NCBI GenBank assembly: GCA_036937835.1
Contig: CM072873.1
Span: forward strand, 16,604,001 to 16,668,000
Length of the DNA: 64,000 bases
Direction of reading: 5' to 3'
From: Pampus argenteus
Taxonomy: Eukaryota > Chordata > Actinopteri > Scombriformes > Stromateidae
Part shown: piece after piece, positions 37,696-52,100 of the stretch
Layout: each line of letters opens with the position of its first letter
Position numbering within the stretch: the first letter of the stretch is position 1
The notes under the pieces: model-generated
What the model saw: only the letters and a program-made list of their open reading frames with translations
Databases searched by the model: none
Told to the model about the DNA's origin: nothing
Position numbers and translations under genes: made by a program

Positions 37696-40600
37696 TTAGC
37701 ACTACTTTGCTGTGATGTTACAGTGAAACCTTTTTCTTTTTTTTGAGCTGGCACCATCGTTTCTGGATGTCTTGTTGTTTGTTTTTTTTAAATAGACAAA
37801 TTTTGCATTTCAAATGTAAGAAAAGGATGAGGGAGGAAATCGGAGACACATTATTCATCCCACCAACACATCAGGTTTCCTTGTAGCTCAAGTGCTCGTG
37901 GAACCAGCATTTCACTGTGCGGATGGATAAAATCGGACAAGAACTAAATATACCTTCATGGATCTCTTCCTTCCCTCATTGTAACCTCTTGTCAAACTGC
38001 ACGTTAATGTAATCATCCCTTTCCTTTCAGCCTGTTGGTTGTTTTGTGTAGTCTTTCTCCATAAATATTAGCCAGTCAAATATTGTTGTCTATGTGAGTG
38101 CTTGCTTCTATGGATCTGCTGTGTTCTTGTTGAAAACAGCACAGTGACGCAGGGTTCGTGTCTGGACCTGCTGCTGACGATTGTGGGATTCCTCGGCGCC
38201 GCTGGAATGGGACTGTTTGAGCCACGTCAGGGCTTCTTTGGTCCCCTCTCTAGTTATGTGAATACTTTTTCAGCCTCCTTTTTTATTCATTTGTGGTTGG
38301 TTTTGTAATGCTGCAAGTCCTGCTTAGTTCATAGCTTTTTTTTTTACAGTTTTATCTATATAAAACACATCAGATCTTCTATCCAAGAAATGGACGATCT
38401 GGCAAATTATTCAGCAACACGGACGCTGATTCTGGGAAAAGGTGTTGAATTTTTCTAATGTAATTTCAGTGCTGAGTATCACAACTCAATTGGAGGCAGT
38501 GGCAAGAAAATAATAAGAAAATAGCTTCACCATTTTTCAAGAAACATGTACAAGTACTGATCCCCTTCAAACTGAGGGCAAAATCCACTCTGCTCGTTTT
38601 GAGCAAAACTGCATTTAAAAGTTTATCTGAAGATAATGAGGCTTCAGTCGACGTGGATACCTTCCTCAGTCAGTCTTTTAAGAAAAAAAAAATCTCTTTG
38701 TCTCGACGGGCAGCGTTTTCCTGTTCAGCTGCAGTGGAAAGATTGTAACAAAAAGAGGAAATTGGGCACCAACATGACTGAGTTAAAAAGATATCACCTT
38801 GATCTGACTCATTCAGACAGCTCAGGCTTCAGATTAAGTTTTAAATACATTTTTAAGTGCATTATGAAGGGATTTCAAGGGCCTGTATGAACAGGAGGAA
38901 TGATTATATCAAGAAAAACATGTCTTTTTCGGCACCTGATTATTATTGTTTAAATCGGGTGAGGTGCTGAGTCATCCGATGAGATGCTACTAATCCATCA
39001 GGAATTCAGTAATAGTTCATTTTTAAATTACATATGACTCTGCAATCAGATTCATTCCTCAAAGTGCTATCGTATCTGAGTCAGCTGTTAATACCAAACC
39101 TTCACACCACAAATGATTTCATCAAGCTGCAGAGGAAATGAATCAGCCTGAACATTTTTATCAGGCTTCCTGAACGCAACGTTTGGTGACTTCAAGCTAA
39201 TGAGGCAGTTTTGGAGTTACCAGCCAAAGACAAATCACCACTCTTCAATCACATCTTTTATTTGTAAGGCACCAGAGAAGCTTCCTTACTGCTAAAAGGT
39301 TGATTCATTCGCATTAGAGTACACAGTTGCTTGTTTACATCTTTGTTTTTTGTTTTTTTGTTGGTTTTTTTTTTGTCCCAGGTATCTTAAAATAAGATAA
39401 GATGTGTTCATTAACACATTAAACTGGTTTTCTTTGCACAAAAAAAAAAGGATAAAACATTTACAAACCTAGAAAAACAATGTTAAGTGTTACTGCCTAT
39501 TGAGAGAATGGGAGAGGAAAAAAAACAAACAAAACAAAAACAGGAAAAACAACATGGTATACAACATTGTGCCTCTCTTACTGTAGGCTTGTTATGCACA
39601 CATACAACACCAAAGTATTCCATGATACACACACGTTAAAAAGCAGCTTTGAAACATACAAAAATGCTTTAAAAAATATGTATATTGATATATTCATATG
39701 TATACAAATTGGCCCTTCACAGCAAAAACAAACACACATACCATTCATATGTCTGAGTTCTGCCAAGGAGGTTTTCTTACGGAGACCGACGTCAGCATCA
39801 AATCTGTTCTCGCACTCGCTATATCAAAGTCACATCTCCAGAGAGGGAAAGTTGCCTCCCCACCCCCCCACCAGCACAGACAGGAAGAAGAAAAACAACA
39901 ATAACAACAACAACAACCAAAAAAAAGGAGCACTGAGCCACAACTTAAGTGCTTTTTAAAAAATAAAATACAAAAGGAAAGGTTTAAGCTCTGATTGTGG
40001 ACGTGCTCAGACGTTAAAGGTGGGTTGTGAAAGCTCTGGTAAGCCCTCACATTACAGGAGAATAACAGCAGTTGTACCGACCGCCAGCCCACAGTCACAG
40101 GAAGAGGACGATAGACCCCGAACCCCGGACCCCTTCAAACGCTCAGCAGACGTCGGCCTTGTGGCTATGACGTCATATTAATGATCAATGAGAGAGAACT
40201 GCTGCCCTCTGCTGCCTGAAATGTGAACACCCTTATTTCGGCAGTGTCCCAATTCCACACTGACTGCATACATTGTGTAGTACTTTTGTAGTCTACCGTA
40301 TACAGAAAATAAACATATTTATTGGTCTGTACTAACCAGAAATGATACTCTTCCTCTAGAGTAGGAGCCAATTAAACTGTGAATTCAGAATGACACTAAA
40401 ACTTAAAGAGAGGAGACAGAAAAAACGTTTTTTCAACAAGATCCCGAAGCCGTTTCATCACCATCTACCACTGGTTTGTGTTTTTCTGTTCTGAACATTG
40501 CATTGTGGGAAGAGGCAATCAACAGCAAACTCAAAAATCCAGTTTAATTTTGTACAGTATTCATGCACACAAATGACCGTTTTGATTGTACTTTTGAAGT

Positions 40601-42341
40601 GTGAACACACTCTAAATATACTGAGTAGTATGGTGTCCATACACCAGCCTGGATCCACACCTCCAACATGAGTCTAACTTCCCAATCCCAATATGATTCT
40701 GCTATATTAGATATTCAATCTGCAATAAGACTATGTATTAAATCCATTGATTTGAGTTGGCAGTTAATGTTGGACAATTCAATTCACAATAAAAAATGGA
40801 GGCGCTGCTCACAGGTGGAAAAGAAAACGTGAGTTGAATCATATTAACTTCAAAAGTCGCTGTGATGTCTGTCAGAGCACGTCTGGTATCATTTACTGTT
40901 AGTACATGACAGTACATTTATTTCTTGAATATCAAAGACAAAAAAGTATACTGTCAGTATGAGCAAATGAGAATCTTGTTATTGTGTTGTTTTCTGAGGG
41001 GGCACAGAGCTTTAGCAACTCACCCAGGACACATTTTTCATCAAAACAAGCGTAAATTAAAAAAGAAAAAAAAAACACACCCACAAGTTCAACAAGACAG
41101 GTGCTTGATACAGTGTCAGCATAAACTGCAGTACGACCGTCTGGCTCAAGTTTGTCTCGGTTGGTTAAAGAGCGGAAAAGCACAAGGGAAAGAGAGAAGA
41201 AAGGGAGGGTGAGGGAAATACAAAAGGTGCTTTAAGGGAAAAAAAATTAAATTAAAGTGTTTTCTTCTTTCCAAATCACATTCACTCGAGCACACACAGA
41301 CACATTTTTGTATGTCTAATTAGCCGGTAACTTTTTTTTTTTTTTTTTTTTTCCAGAGCTTAAATTCTTGTAATTTTAAAGACAAGTCATGGTCAACACC
41401 ATGTAGCGTGCGTAGCAGCAGCTAGGCCTATGAAAACACAAATTAACCCCCAAGCTGGATATACTACAATTTGTACAAACTATAGGTTTTCAATGGAATA
41501 AAATCCCGTTCATTTGGGATTGAGGTACACAGCTGAGTGGATGCATCCAGTGGTTGGTCATTTGAAAAAGCAAAAATGGTTAAGAGTCAGGTAGTCAGGT
41601 AAGTTTGATGGTTTTGAATGCACCTGAAAAGTGAAATGTCCCTTTCAAAAAACAAACAAACAAACAAACATCCCATTTCATTTCAGATGAAGATTTAATT
41701 TGGCTCCAAGTGCATAAAAGCACAGCGTCACTGTCCAAACAGCTCCAGTCAACATTTTCAGGAAGCTTTGAACAAGGGTGATGGAGCTTTTGTACATTAT
41801 GAAGATAGAGGGAACAGCGACATTACTGTCACTGGCAGACAGAGGGCAGTGAGGGAAAAAAAAAATCTGTGGGACATGAGAGGAAGTGGGGGAAAAAAAA
41901 AACAAATCACAGAAAACAGATCTGATAACAAAAACAAGTCAGAAAAATAAACCTGTGAGAGGCAGATCCATGTAAGGGAGACTGCTGTTAGCTTTCATCC
42001 TCAACTCTCACTCCAAATGGGAAAACATTTATCTCGGTTAAGCCGAACAACAGTGGCTTGCACTAAAAAAAAAGCATCTATTTAAAGTCTAGAAGCCTGA
42101 ACTGAGTCTATTACCACTAAATAATATGAACATTTAAATCTCACTCTCAGCCATTCAGCAGTTTCATTCTCTGCACATCCAAACTCTTTGCTTGTCATCG
42201 TCCCTGCAGTTAACTCTTCTACATCACCACTCAGCAGACAGGCAGCCGGACTTACATCAATCTCCATTTACAGTTACAGATTTACCTTTCCATTTCCCCC
42301 CAGTAGGACCCCACCCTCCAAACCTTCTTGCCATGTTCGCG
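37696..42341. other. Convergent intergenic region and tle5 3' UTR
   Basis: plpp2 (plus) and tle5 (minus) converge here. Minus-strand AATAAA signals (TTTATT on the plus strand) lie at 40917-40922, 40318-40323 and 39257-39262, so the tle5 3' UTR may extend 1.4 to 3.1 kb. A palindromic TGACGTCA lies near 40168. No coding exon is recognised. Confidence 0.45.
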
Positions 42342-45300
42342 CTAGTCTGACTTATCCCCGTCGTCTCCTCTGGGCGCTCTCTCAGCGGCCTCTCTGGCCT
42401 TGTCCTCTTTCACCGCCTGGGCCTGGCCGTGGGAGTAGTTGGCCAGGATGGAGGAGAGGGAGAGCAGGCCGGAGCTGGAGGAGACGGCAGGCAGGGTGGG
42501 AGGAGTGAGGCCCAGGGGCAGTGGGGTCACAGGCAGGGCCAGACCCTGGAGCTGGGACAGGTGCTGCACCTGCAGCTGTTGCTAAAAACAAACAGGTGAT
42601 GACAAAGCAGCGAGTTAACACATTATATTACCCGAGTTTTCCATGTGTACACATAAACAAATGTCATGTGATGTGTGTGTAGCGTGGACTATGGACTGGA
42701 ATGAATCATGTCTACACGCTGTGGGACGCTGCACTAAGCAGCTGTGGTTGCACTACAACTCCGACATGTCGCAGAGCCACAGGAAGTGTTTCAGAAGCAG
42801 AGTTGTTCTTCAGCAGCCATGTTTCTAATAATGTTTTGAATTGTTTGCTGATATCAATTGTTACATAGGGCTGAATTTAGATTTGTGGCTCATTTATTGC
42901 AGGAAAAAACAACATCATACCACATCTGAGCTAATGAAAGACAACCACTTTCTGCTTCTATGTTTTTAGATTACATACACTTTGTGTCTGTACTTGTTTG
43001 GACTGGTTTCAATCACTACGCACACATTTTCTTCCTGAGGAGTGTACATGCATCTCACCCGTATGATGGAGTTCATCTCAGGCGGTGTGACCTGCTTGGC
43101 TCTTTCTATGGCGCCCATGACTTGCTGCTGATGCTGGAAACAAAGACAACTCATGGTCAAAAACAGCTTTGCCAAGTGATTGAAGTGTGATAGAACAACA
43201 ACTTCAGATTTGCTAGTCATGCATGTAATAATACTTTAATAGCAATGAAAGCATCAAGGGAAACACTTTCTTAGCATATTCAGCAGGGAAAAGACTCTTA
43301 GGCCGAGGTCCATGTCAGTGTCATTACCTCCTGTGACAGGTAAGGCAGCACCTGAGCACAGATCCCGTTCAGTCTCTTCACTATTTCAGCCTGAAGAAAC
43401 AAAAAAAAAATGTCAGACCAGCAAACTACCACAGCTAGGATGCTAGTAGAAGGATTATTGGAGGCTGTGATTACCTGTTTGTGCATTTCAATGTTCAGCC
43501 CATACGACATTTCATAGTACTGTAAAAGAGGTGAAAAAGACAAAAAATTATAACTGGCTGAAGTTATGGAGTCTGTTTCAATTAGTCAATTGATAGTTGA
43601 TCAAAATAAAATTAATCAGTAACTATTTTGATAATGGATCAGTAATATTTCAACATTTGATAGTTCCAGCTTATTGAACGTGACACTTTACTCTTTTTCA
43701 TGCTTTTTCTTGATCCAAATTATAGCAAATCAAGAAAAAGACATACAAGACAAGTTGATAGTAAACTAATCATAAACACAACGTGAAAAAGAGGAGAACA
43801 CTACATAAGTAAATCATAGGTAAAACTCAACAGTGCCTTGGTATATAACGGGGACTGTGATTCAACACATCTCAGACCGACTCTCACTGAGAACAAGAGA
43901 TGATACTAGACTTACCATGATATAGTGACGCTGCATCTCTGACTTTTCAGAGGCCAGTTTATCACACTCCAACTTCAAACTGGTCAAAGACAATATAAAG
44001 AAGAAGAAAACACTCAATTTGAATGCAAACATTCAAGTGAAAATATACAACTGAATTTCATCTTTTGAATTGAAAAAACATCATGAATAATTGTGCCGTC
44101 TCCTTTTAAAATCCGTTTTTTTATTTTTTATTTTTCCCCCGACATATTCTGATATGCTGTAACTTTCCGTAATCTCACACACACACACCCACTTCTTGCA
44201 GCTTCTAGCCTGGTGTGTGAAGGTGAGAAAGTCAGCGGGGTTTCACTTTGGCTCACAAGATCTATTTTTTCACTCTTTACACAACTATGAGTGTCTTCAA
44301 AGACAGGTGTGCCTGGAAAAGTCGCCACCACAAATACTGAATCTCGCCCCTCTTTTGCTTTGGTTGTTCACAACAGCTATAAACACTCACATCATTCAAA
44401 ATACTTCCTTTGAAGCATATGCCTGCCTTTAGTAGGCAAATACACATGCAAAACATTGTAAAGGACGGGTTCACAATTTACCTATGTTTAGGTAATTAAC
44501 ATCACAGTACTTCCTAATGTTATCGCAGTAAAGATCAATAAAAAGGGAGCTCAGAGCATTGATTAAAGCGAGAGAAAAGAGAAGAAAAAATCTGATTCTG
44601 CAGAAAAGTAGCCTTGCTCAGAGCTAGCATTGCTTAAGTTAAGTGTTGTTTCTATAATAGCAAATAGTAACTAATAGTAACTAGCTGTACTGCTGACATC
44701 TTGGTGAAATAATCATTTTAACTGTGTGTCGTGCGCGTCTACCTGTGGTACTGTGCTTGGAGGAACTGGAACTCATCCTTGATACGATCACAGGAGTCGG
44801 ATGTGGTGAACTTGAGAGGTTGACTGGACTGAGAGGATGCCTGGGAAACACAAACAGAACAATATGAATATTATTCATAAACACACACATGCAGAAGCCT
44901 AAAACACACTCGCACAACTATCGTTTGTGTCTGCTAAAAATAACCTGATGATGAGTGCATGTTTACGTTTGTTTAGAAACAGCAGTTTAACCTCTTTAAA
45001 GAAGGGCAGCCTAAACAGAGCTTGGTGTGAGTGCATAAAACAAGAGATAGTATGTTTGACTAATAGCAAACTACAACTATCAAGCGATTATCTGTACAAA
45101 CACAGATTTCTACTACAGCGGATATGCAACATCTGTCTGCTCTTTCAGCAACACAAAACGTGGCGATTGAGGAAATGTGTTTACAGAAGGCGAGATTACA
45201 GTTTGCCCACACTGGCTGGCCATATGTGAGAGGTATTTAGAGGCTGCATTAGAAGTCTGGTTAGACTACACTTAAACCATCGGTGCAAAGCTGTAATCCT

Positions 45301-46981
45301 GATTTTAATCGTGTGCCCTAAACCTCATTACTCTCTAAATAAGTGGCACAAGGGCAAAGGGTTTCCAGCGGGATTATGGGACTAAACAGAGAGGATGCAT
45401 CACCCGGTTACACAGAGGTCAAATCTCATCTTGCATCCAGAATGCACAATGAACAAGATTAATATGTTTTAGAAGATTTAGTGCCGAAACTATTTGTAGA
45501 TTCACTGATTAGTTTAAAAAAAAAAAAAAAAAAGGTTGTATAAATCCTTTAAGTCTTTTATCGAGCAACAATTCAAAAACAATTTTTTCAGATCAATTGA
45601 TGATTAAAAAAAGTATTTTTTTTGCAGCTAAAGCTTTACATAATTGTTGAATAATCAATTGATGTTATTTGTCAAGGAAAAATAATACTTATAATATTTA
45701 TTGTTACTTCTCAAAATGATGGAATTTGCCGTTTTATATTATAAATGATGAAATCTTTAGGATTTCTAATGCTGGTCTGACAAGTTATTTAAAAGGTACA
45801 GGATTATTTTTGGACGATAAATATAAATAACGATTCCTTGTAAAATAAAATAAATAATCAACGGTTTGAAGGTGAGAAACTCTAATGCAGAATTACAGTT
45901 TTTAATCTTACTCTATAGTGCCGTTACCAGAAAGAGGAACAAAAGTCACATGTTATAACCAACATGCAACTTTATATGACCATGAAGTGCACAATGCTTC
46001 GGTTGACGCCACTGTTTACAGTTCATACACCGTTTTATGTAGGCTTGGTGCAGCTTTTCCTCCACCTGTGCTTTTTGCAATGTAAATTTCTTCCCTGGTT
46101 GCTAGTTATTACTCATGTTTTTAGAGCTGCAGCTAATTACCTGTATAATAAATGAATCATTCTGCTTTCAAAATGAGTTATTCACAAGTTTTCAAAACCC
46201 ACAATGTCTCCACCACAAGTCCAAAAGCTAAACTATTGAATTTACTGTCATGTTTGTCAAAGAAAAACCAACATTTGAGAAGCTGGAAACAAATAATGTT
46301 TGACATTTTTGAATTTTAAAAAAATATTTATAGACTATTTAAAGAGTTATCAGTTAATTTACTGTCAAATTATTAATCCCTTAATTGTTGTACCATTTTA
46401 AAACGAAGTAGCTGCAGATATTTTTGCTTTAGGAGTAGCTTTAGGCTAATTGAAATTCAGACCAATATTTGTAGCAGCGTTTGTAATTTCGATTAAATGA
46501 TTTCATGGATACAATTTTATTATTTAGTCAAAGTAGACATTTACTTGTTTAATTTTTACATTACTGCAGTTTGGTTTGTTGACAGTGGAAACAGTTAATT
46601 AAGCAGGAAAAAAAACAAAAACCCCACACCGACTTACTCAGTGACTCCACCAACTTCAATTAGCTGTTTTGAGTAACAGCTAGCTAACAGCATACTGTGT
46701 TTGGAGCTAAATACAAGTTAGCGTTACAGTTAAGAGGATAAACCATTGTTTAAAGTTTTAAACCGACATATGTTTTGCCTTGTAACGTTGCAAACGTCGT
46801 AAGGAGATGTGGAGACATTGTGAGACGAGCTGTCAGCTACCTGAAGCCAGCAGTGCTCGGTCAGTATCAGCTGTCGGTCGCTTGCTAGCTAGCTAGCTAG
46901 CTTTCGTTAGCTTGCAGTTGCTTAGTTTCCAACTAGTTCAACTAACCGACTTACCGAGTGCCTTGATTGAGGAAACATCAT
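42342..46981 (-). CDS. tle5: TLE family member 5 / amino-terminal enhancer of split (AES)
   Basis: TLE5 is a short Groucho/TLE relative that has the N-terminal Q tetramerisation domain but no WD40 repeats, and it modulates full-length TLE co-repressors in Wnt, Notch and NF-kB settings. Minus-strand exons in order are 46981-46955 (MMFPQSRHS), 44840-44743, 43979-43916, 43519-43475, 43390-43328, 43133-43059 and 42581-42342, giving 203 residues (human 197). FTTSDSCDRIKDEFQFLQAQ, LKLECDKLASEKSEMQRHY, YYEMSYGLNIEMHKQ, AEIVKRLNGICAQVLPYLSQ and HQQQVMGAIERAKQVTPPEM are nearly identical to human. The final exon holds the GP-like region and ends DDGDKSD, against EDDGEKSD in human; SILANYSHGQAQAVKED is fish-specific here. 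The ending without a WD40 part distinguishes it from tle1-4. gna11 lies upstream of it in the window, and GNA11 is also a neighbour of human TLE5. Confidence 0.97.
43560..43760. repeat. Degenerate dispersed repeat in tle5 intron
   Basis: TCAATTAGTCAATTGATAG, TTAATCAGTAACTATTTTGATA and AAATCAAGAAAAAGAC form a degraded copy of the GATTAATCGATTA-type teleost repeat. It lies between tle5 exons 3 and 4. Confidence 0.45.
44841..46954. other. tle5 intron 1
   Basis: A 2.1-kb intron with no coding signal. It carries two degraded AT-rich repeat copies, at about 45480-45700 (with a poly-A run) and 46190-46400 (with AACATTTGAGAAGCTGGAA). Near exon 1 it becomes richer in CpG and GCTAGC/GTTAGC words, including four GCTA units at about 46884-46900. 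Confidence 0.5.
46190..46400. repeat. Degenerate dispersed repeat in tle5 intron 1
   Basis: Contains CCACAAGTCCAAAAGCTAAA, ACATTTGAGAAGCTGGAA and GAGTTATCAGTTAATTTACTG in the order found in a common fish dispersed repeat. Heavily mutated; limits approximate. Confidence 0.5.
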
Positions 46982-47470
46982 GTCAGCAGTGTGTTTCGCC
47001 GTGTTTCCTTAAGTCTAACCGAAATACCAGGCTAGCTGGCTAAGCTAACAGGTCCCCAGATATTTTTTTTAAATGCTTGGAGACGCTATTCGCACTTTGT
47101 ACTCTGTCATCGTTTAAAATAACGTTAGCTAACGTCAAAGCAGCAGGAGCCGAAGATCGTCTTCTGGTCTTCACAGTCGGGACAAACAAATAAAAGGCTC
47201 TTCAAAGGAACATCGGTTTTTTTGGGTTTAGTTTTTTTGGTTTTTTTTTGGAATAATGTTAACGTTACGCCTCCCCGGGGAAACCCTGGATGTTGACACA
47301 TGAGCCCCAGACTTTCCTCTGCTTTGAAGAGAAGAGCAGCATCACCCGGAAAACAAACCGAGCAGCGGAGGAGCGGGCGCCCCGTGTGACGCAGCGCTGA
47401 ACTGAAGCTCACAGGGCCGCAGACAGAGCTCATGGAACCCAGAGAAAACGTTACAACAGTGGCTCTCACA
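46982..47470 (-). promoter_or_regulatory. tle5 5' UTR and promoter
   Basis: This CpG-containing region precedes the tle5 start on the minus strand. It holds AACGTTAGCTAACGT at about 47121-47135 and GC-rich sequence at 47320-47400. An open frame here (47125-47469, minus) has no recognisable homology and is treated as chance. Confidence 0.5.
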
Positions 47471-49140
47471 TCAAAGACCCCATAAACTGACAGAAATTAG
47501 ACCATGGACCCCCGTCTGATAAGAATGAATCCAATATACAATGTAAAGTCCAGTTTTAACCGTATCAATATATGATTCTGAAACAATCATGGTGTTTTCT
47601 AATCACATCAGAAATGCAGGTATCATATTCAGGTAAGAAATGATAAATATCAAAGTGTTCCTTGTGCCAATTTATGTGCTTTTTCCTAATGTGGGACAGT
47701 TCAGGTTTAAATCTGGGACACTCAGTGGGAAGCTGGGAAGCTTTTAAAAAAAAAAAAAATACATAAATCTCTGGTCAATAAGTGCATTCATTGTCTATGC
47801 TTGGTCATTCAGTAATTACAACATTTTTACAGTTAAAAAAACAGTAATGTATTATATTATGTATTAATATTAGTAACAATAGCCTATCATTTTCAAGTAT
47901 TATAAGACCCACAAATAATTATTGGTACTGAAAATATGATTAAATGCATATTTCATCAATTTAAGAACATATATGACTGTCCCACATTAGTACATTTTCT
48001 AAAGTTGGACAATGACAATTTACTGAAATTAAACATATTTTCACCATACTATATCATATTCTGATGCATGAATATATTATAAACTTAATCTGATAACAGT
48101 TGGCAACAGTGCTTCGCTTATGGCAGATTTATATCCTAAAATTACTCCAAACCCACCCAAATCTAAGACATCACACGTGTGAAGTCATGTGATTTCAATT
48201 ACATGACACCCCAGGTTTAATTTGACACAGATCCTATTATTTAGCATTTGTTAGAAGAAGAGATACCGTAGATTAATTTGATCTCAGGTGTCCCACATCA
48301 TACTAATTCACCCTACAGCGGGACTGTCATTATTATCCTTATGTGGCAAGTAAAAGGGGAAATTAATTTAACCTCAGGGAGCTACATCAAATTTATTCCT
48401 GTAATATTCCAAGAACCTGATACGTTGTATTGTTTTTAAGAGCAAGACAGTTAAATTTAATCAAAAAAGAGGGAAAGAGGTTGAAATAGAAATGGTAGAA
48501 ATGTGTTACTCATATTGTCATTGTATCAGCACTAATGTATTTGTGCATTATTTGTTGAATAAAGTATTTGTATTAAAAAAGAAACAACCTACGTGGCTAG
48601 TCTGGATGTCAAAATCTGGTTTAAGACTTTAATTATGTCATTTATATTATGCTCACATGGAGAATATTTCTAAATTGTGTTAAACAAAATTACCACAAGC
48701 TGACTGATACACACAAACAGAAAATTTGACCTGCATGGAGCCAAATTGTATCCATCCAGCACAGGAGTAGCCTGCTGTGTCTCTGGGCATATAATAAAGC
48801 TGCCATGTGCAGTCTGATGTTAGGAAGTCGGAGGTTACAGGGTACATATGCAGTGCACAGAGCGCATGGAGGGTCATGCCAGTTGCACAAAATAAGAACC
48901 ACAACATAAGATTTTTATAACTTTAATGGCCCTCTGTTTTTAGTTTTTTTTAATATAGCACTCCAACTGGATGTTACAACACTAACCAATTTGTTTGTGG
49001 CTGTTTGAATGAAAGTTGATCGATAATGATAATCTCTGTAGTTGCAGCCCAACCACGGACTTTCATAAAAACATGCAGTGACTTATATATATATATATCA
49101 TGAAACCCACTCAACACACACTCCATCAGCAAGTATAGGA
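47471..49140. other. Intergenic between tle5 promoter and gna11 3' end
   Basis: AT-rich with no recognised coding sequence. A plus-strand AATAAA lies at 48558-48563. A scrap with TTGATCGATAATGATAATC and GTTGCAGCCCA at about 49017-49052 looks like the end of a dispersed repeat. Confidence 0.4.
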
Positions 49141-52100
49141 ACAAATTTATTTCAATTTAAAACAGATACCTTGTCATTATGTTTCTCTCTTAGAAGGCGG
49201 CAATGATCATAAGTCATGTTCATGTTTGAATGAGGATCAGGCAACAGTGGTTGAAACAAATACATGAAACACATAAAAAAATATGGCAAGAGTTATGTAA
49301 ATCAATTAATCGATAACCAACTGATTGGAACCCCTTCATCATCATTATCATCATCATCATCGTGGGCTCTGCTTCAATGAAAACATCCAAGCCCTCACTT
49401 CCAGCACAAAATAAACAGCACATGCAATTATAATTTTCTTTAAAAAAAAACAAAAAACAAAAAAAACAGCAGATTATCTTTTAAATCTTCAATCTTAAAT
49501 ACAGAATAAAGTCTTTGTGTGTACTTAATTGTCTATCCTTTTAGTCTCTGGTGTGTTTTATTTTAAAAAGGGGGACCATCTCAGGTGGTGGTCCTTTGAT
49601 GATGACCACAGCATTGGCACTTAGAGAGAGCCTGGCTCTAAAGAGAGTGGGGTTGGCACACTCAGTATAATACATAATTTACATTTGGTTTACATACAAA
49701 ATAAAGAGGAAAAAACAGCATTTTATACACCACTACACAACTGACCTTCAGGTTTCATTGGAGTGAGGAAAAATAAAATCAAGTGGTCCTAAATAATAGT
49801 GTTCTGGTAATGTTTTTTCTTATTATACAGAGAAAGAAGATGAATTAAAACAAAAACACACACATAAAAAAAAAAAGGAACAAGCTTGAAGTTTTGAATA
49901 TGCACAAACTCGACGTCCAAACAATGAGTTAGATTCAAAAACAAACAAGCCCAGGGGAAGGTACATAACACCATCTGAAAGGGCCAGCAACACCAGCTTT
50001 CATTATTCAAGGCAATAAATACGAGTGTTGTAGTGAAAAACCGATCTCAAACAGACAAGAATGAAAGAATGAGAAGTTTCATATACAGACTGCCTTCCCT
50101 CTTTCCCCAGCTCATACACGTCCAGAAAAAAAAGCCACATTGTGCAACGCTGGACTAACGAAGCCACCACACTAACAATTGCCAGTCAGCTCTTGACCAT
50201 GTGCCAGAAGTTGTAGATTCGCTCTATTAAAAGTGAGCTTCACTCAACACACAGGAAACCTGAACACTGATAAATACTCGTAGTATCCATACTGCTGCAT
50301 CTTTCCACTCAATACTGGCTCCCCGACCCGTCCAGACCTTCTTTATGACAGCAGACTCCATCTAATGCTCGGCTGTCTGCTTCCTCAGAACAAGGTTAGT
50401 GTCATTTTCAGCAGACAAAATGGCAGTTACAGACTACACTGGCATTTTATTTTTATTTTTTTAAATATACATTTTAGCCTGATTTAAGTGTTCAGACTTG
50501 CTTACTATTTTGGAAGCATATTGTACATTTTTAGAGTGATTTCCCACCTTTAGGGCAGTGTTTGGTTTCTGTTCATTTGAGGAAATCAAGCTGGAGTGAT
50601 ATAGGTAATATGAGGTAATGCTTTAATAAAATGAAAAATGTGGGCAACTTTCTGACCAATAGCACCCTAAAGATTTAAAGAAAATGAATATAAAAGCATT
50701 ATGTAGTGCTCGTTCTTTGCTTTGCTTGACATGGGTGAAACAGTAAACTTCTATCAAACTATATAATGATGCAGTCGAGATCAGAGTGGCGATAACTCAT
50801 CACTACAGTAGATGGTGCGTTCAAGTCCTTGCTAGAAAGCTTTCAGACTGCACTGTTTTTCATTTGAGAAAAATCCAAATTCATGTTATCCTTTACTACT
50901 TACTAACACACAATTTGTGTTTTTCACAAAAAAGGCAATTATATATATGTATGAAAAAAAGTGACTTCAGAAAGTAGAAAGGAAAAGCAACAATAGTGAC
51001 AGACTGTTGTGAACAGAAGCCAGCGGCTGCCTGGAAGGTAGGAATCCAGTCTCTAAACTGGAGAAACTGTCAACAATAAAAGTATGAGAAATGTAGCTAA
51101 TGGCTTAAAACATGCCTGAAGCCGCCAGCATGGTCTTCAAGAATTTCTTGGACATCGGCTACAACACAAATACTCTGGGGAAACAGGCAATACTCATGCT
51201 GATAATAGTGTCTTTAGTAATAAGTGTTTCAATACTGCATGAGGTATAACAGGAAACACTGTCATACCAATGCAAACAACCAAACAAGAATTAGTTCAAG
51301 GTTCAAGAGCCACATACTGGGTCCACCTAATTCACCAAAAGGGCCAGATACATAAAGAAATACAGAGACAAAACTGCTTAGTGTTGGTAAACTCTCTACA
51401 CACACCTTGCCTATACTTCTTATAGCACACACACAAGTAATTTCCATTTATAAAGAAGGATTAGTAGTGGATGACTTGGTTCACTGTGGTCCTGTACTCC
51501 ACTCCCCACTGTTTGATGCCTGATGCACTGTGATAGCCCTTAATGAGGATGAAGGATAAGTCACCTGTAGAAAAGGTCAAAGACCATAAAAGTATATCTG
51601 CACTTTACTGGCACTATCAAAGCAAGCCTCAAAAAACTGGAAATTAACAATGCAAAAAACCCCAACAACATAATTTTTTTTGTGTGTTAAATTACAAATA
51701 GCAAGCATGGACCCGCATAGGTCTTCAATCACTGATAGAAAATTCCACCTACGTTCGGACTGTACATTTTTCTAGGTATGCATTACAGCGCTGCGTCTAT
51801 AAACCAAGAGGAAATACAAGTTTAGTTTTTTTTTTTTGATGTTTAAAAAAACAAAACAAAAAAAAAACAGATGTGAGGGCTCCTAAAGAAACCAAACAGT
51901 ATTATTATGAATGGAGACGTAATGGCAAGTACAACTGGAAATGTCTCAATAAGAAATAGAAAGCAGAGATAAAGTCCTTACTATACCAGACATTCGGGTT
52001 TTTTTTTTTTGTTTTTGGATATTTTTTTTTGTTTTTTGTTGTTTTTTTTGTTTTTGTTTTTTACAGCAGTTCAGACTCAAGTAGGCTCCGCCATGAGGAA

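Noticed and set aside
47125..47469. 114-codon minus-strand frame upstream of tle5
   Set aside because: Lies in the 5' UTR/promoter, includes a low-complexity Lys/Thr run and shows no family motif.
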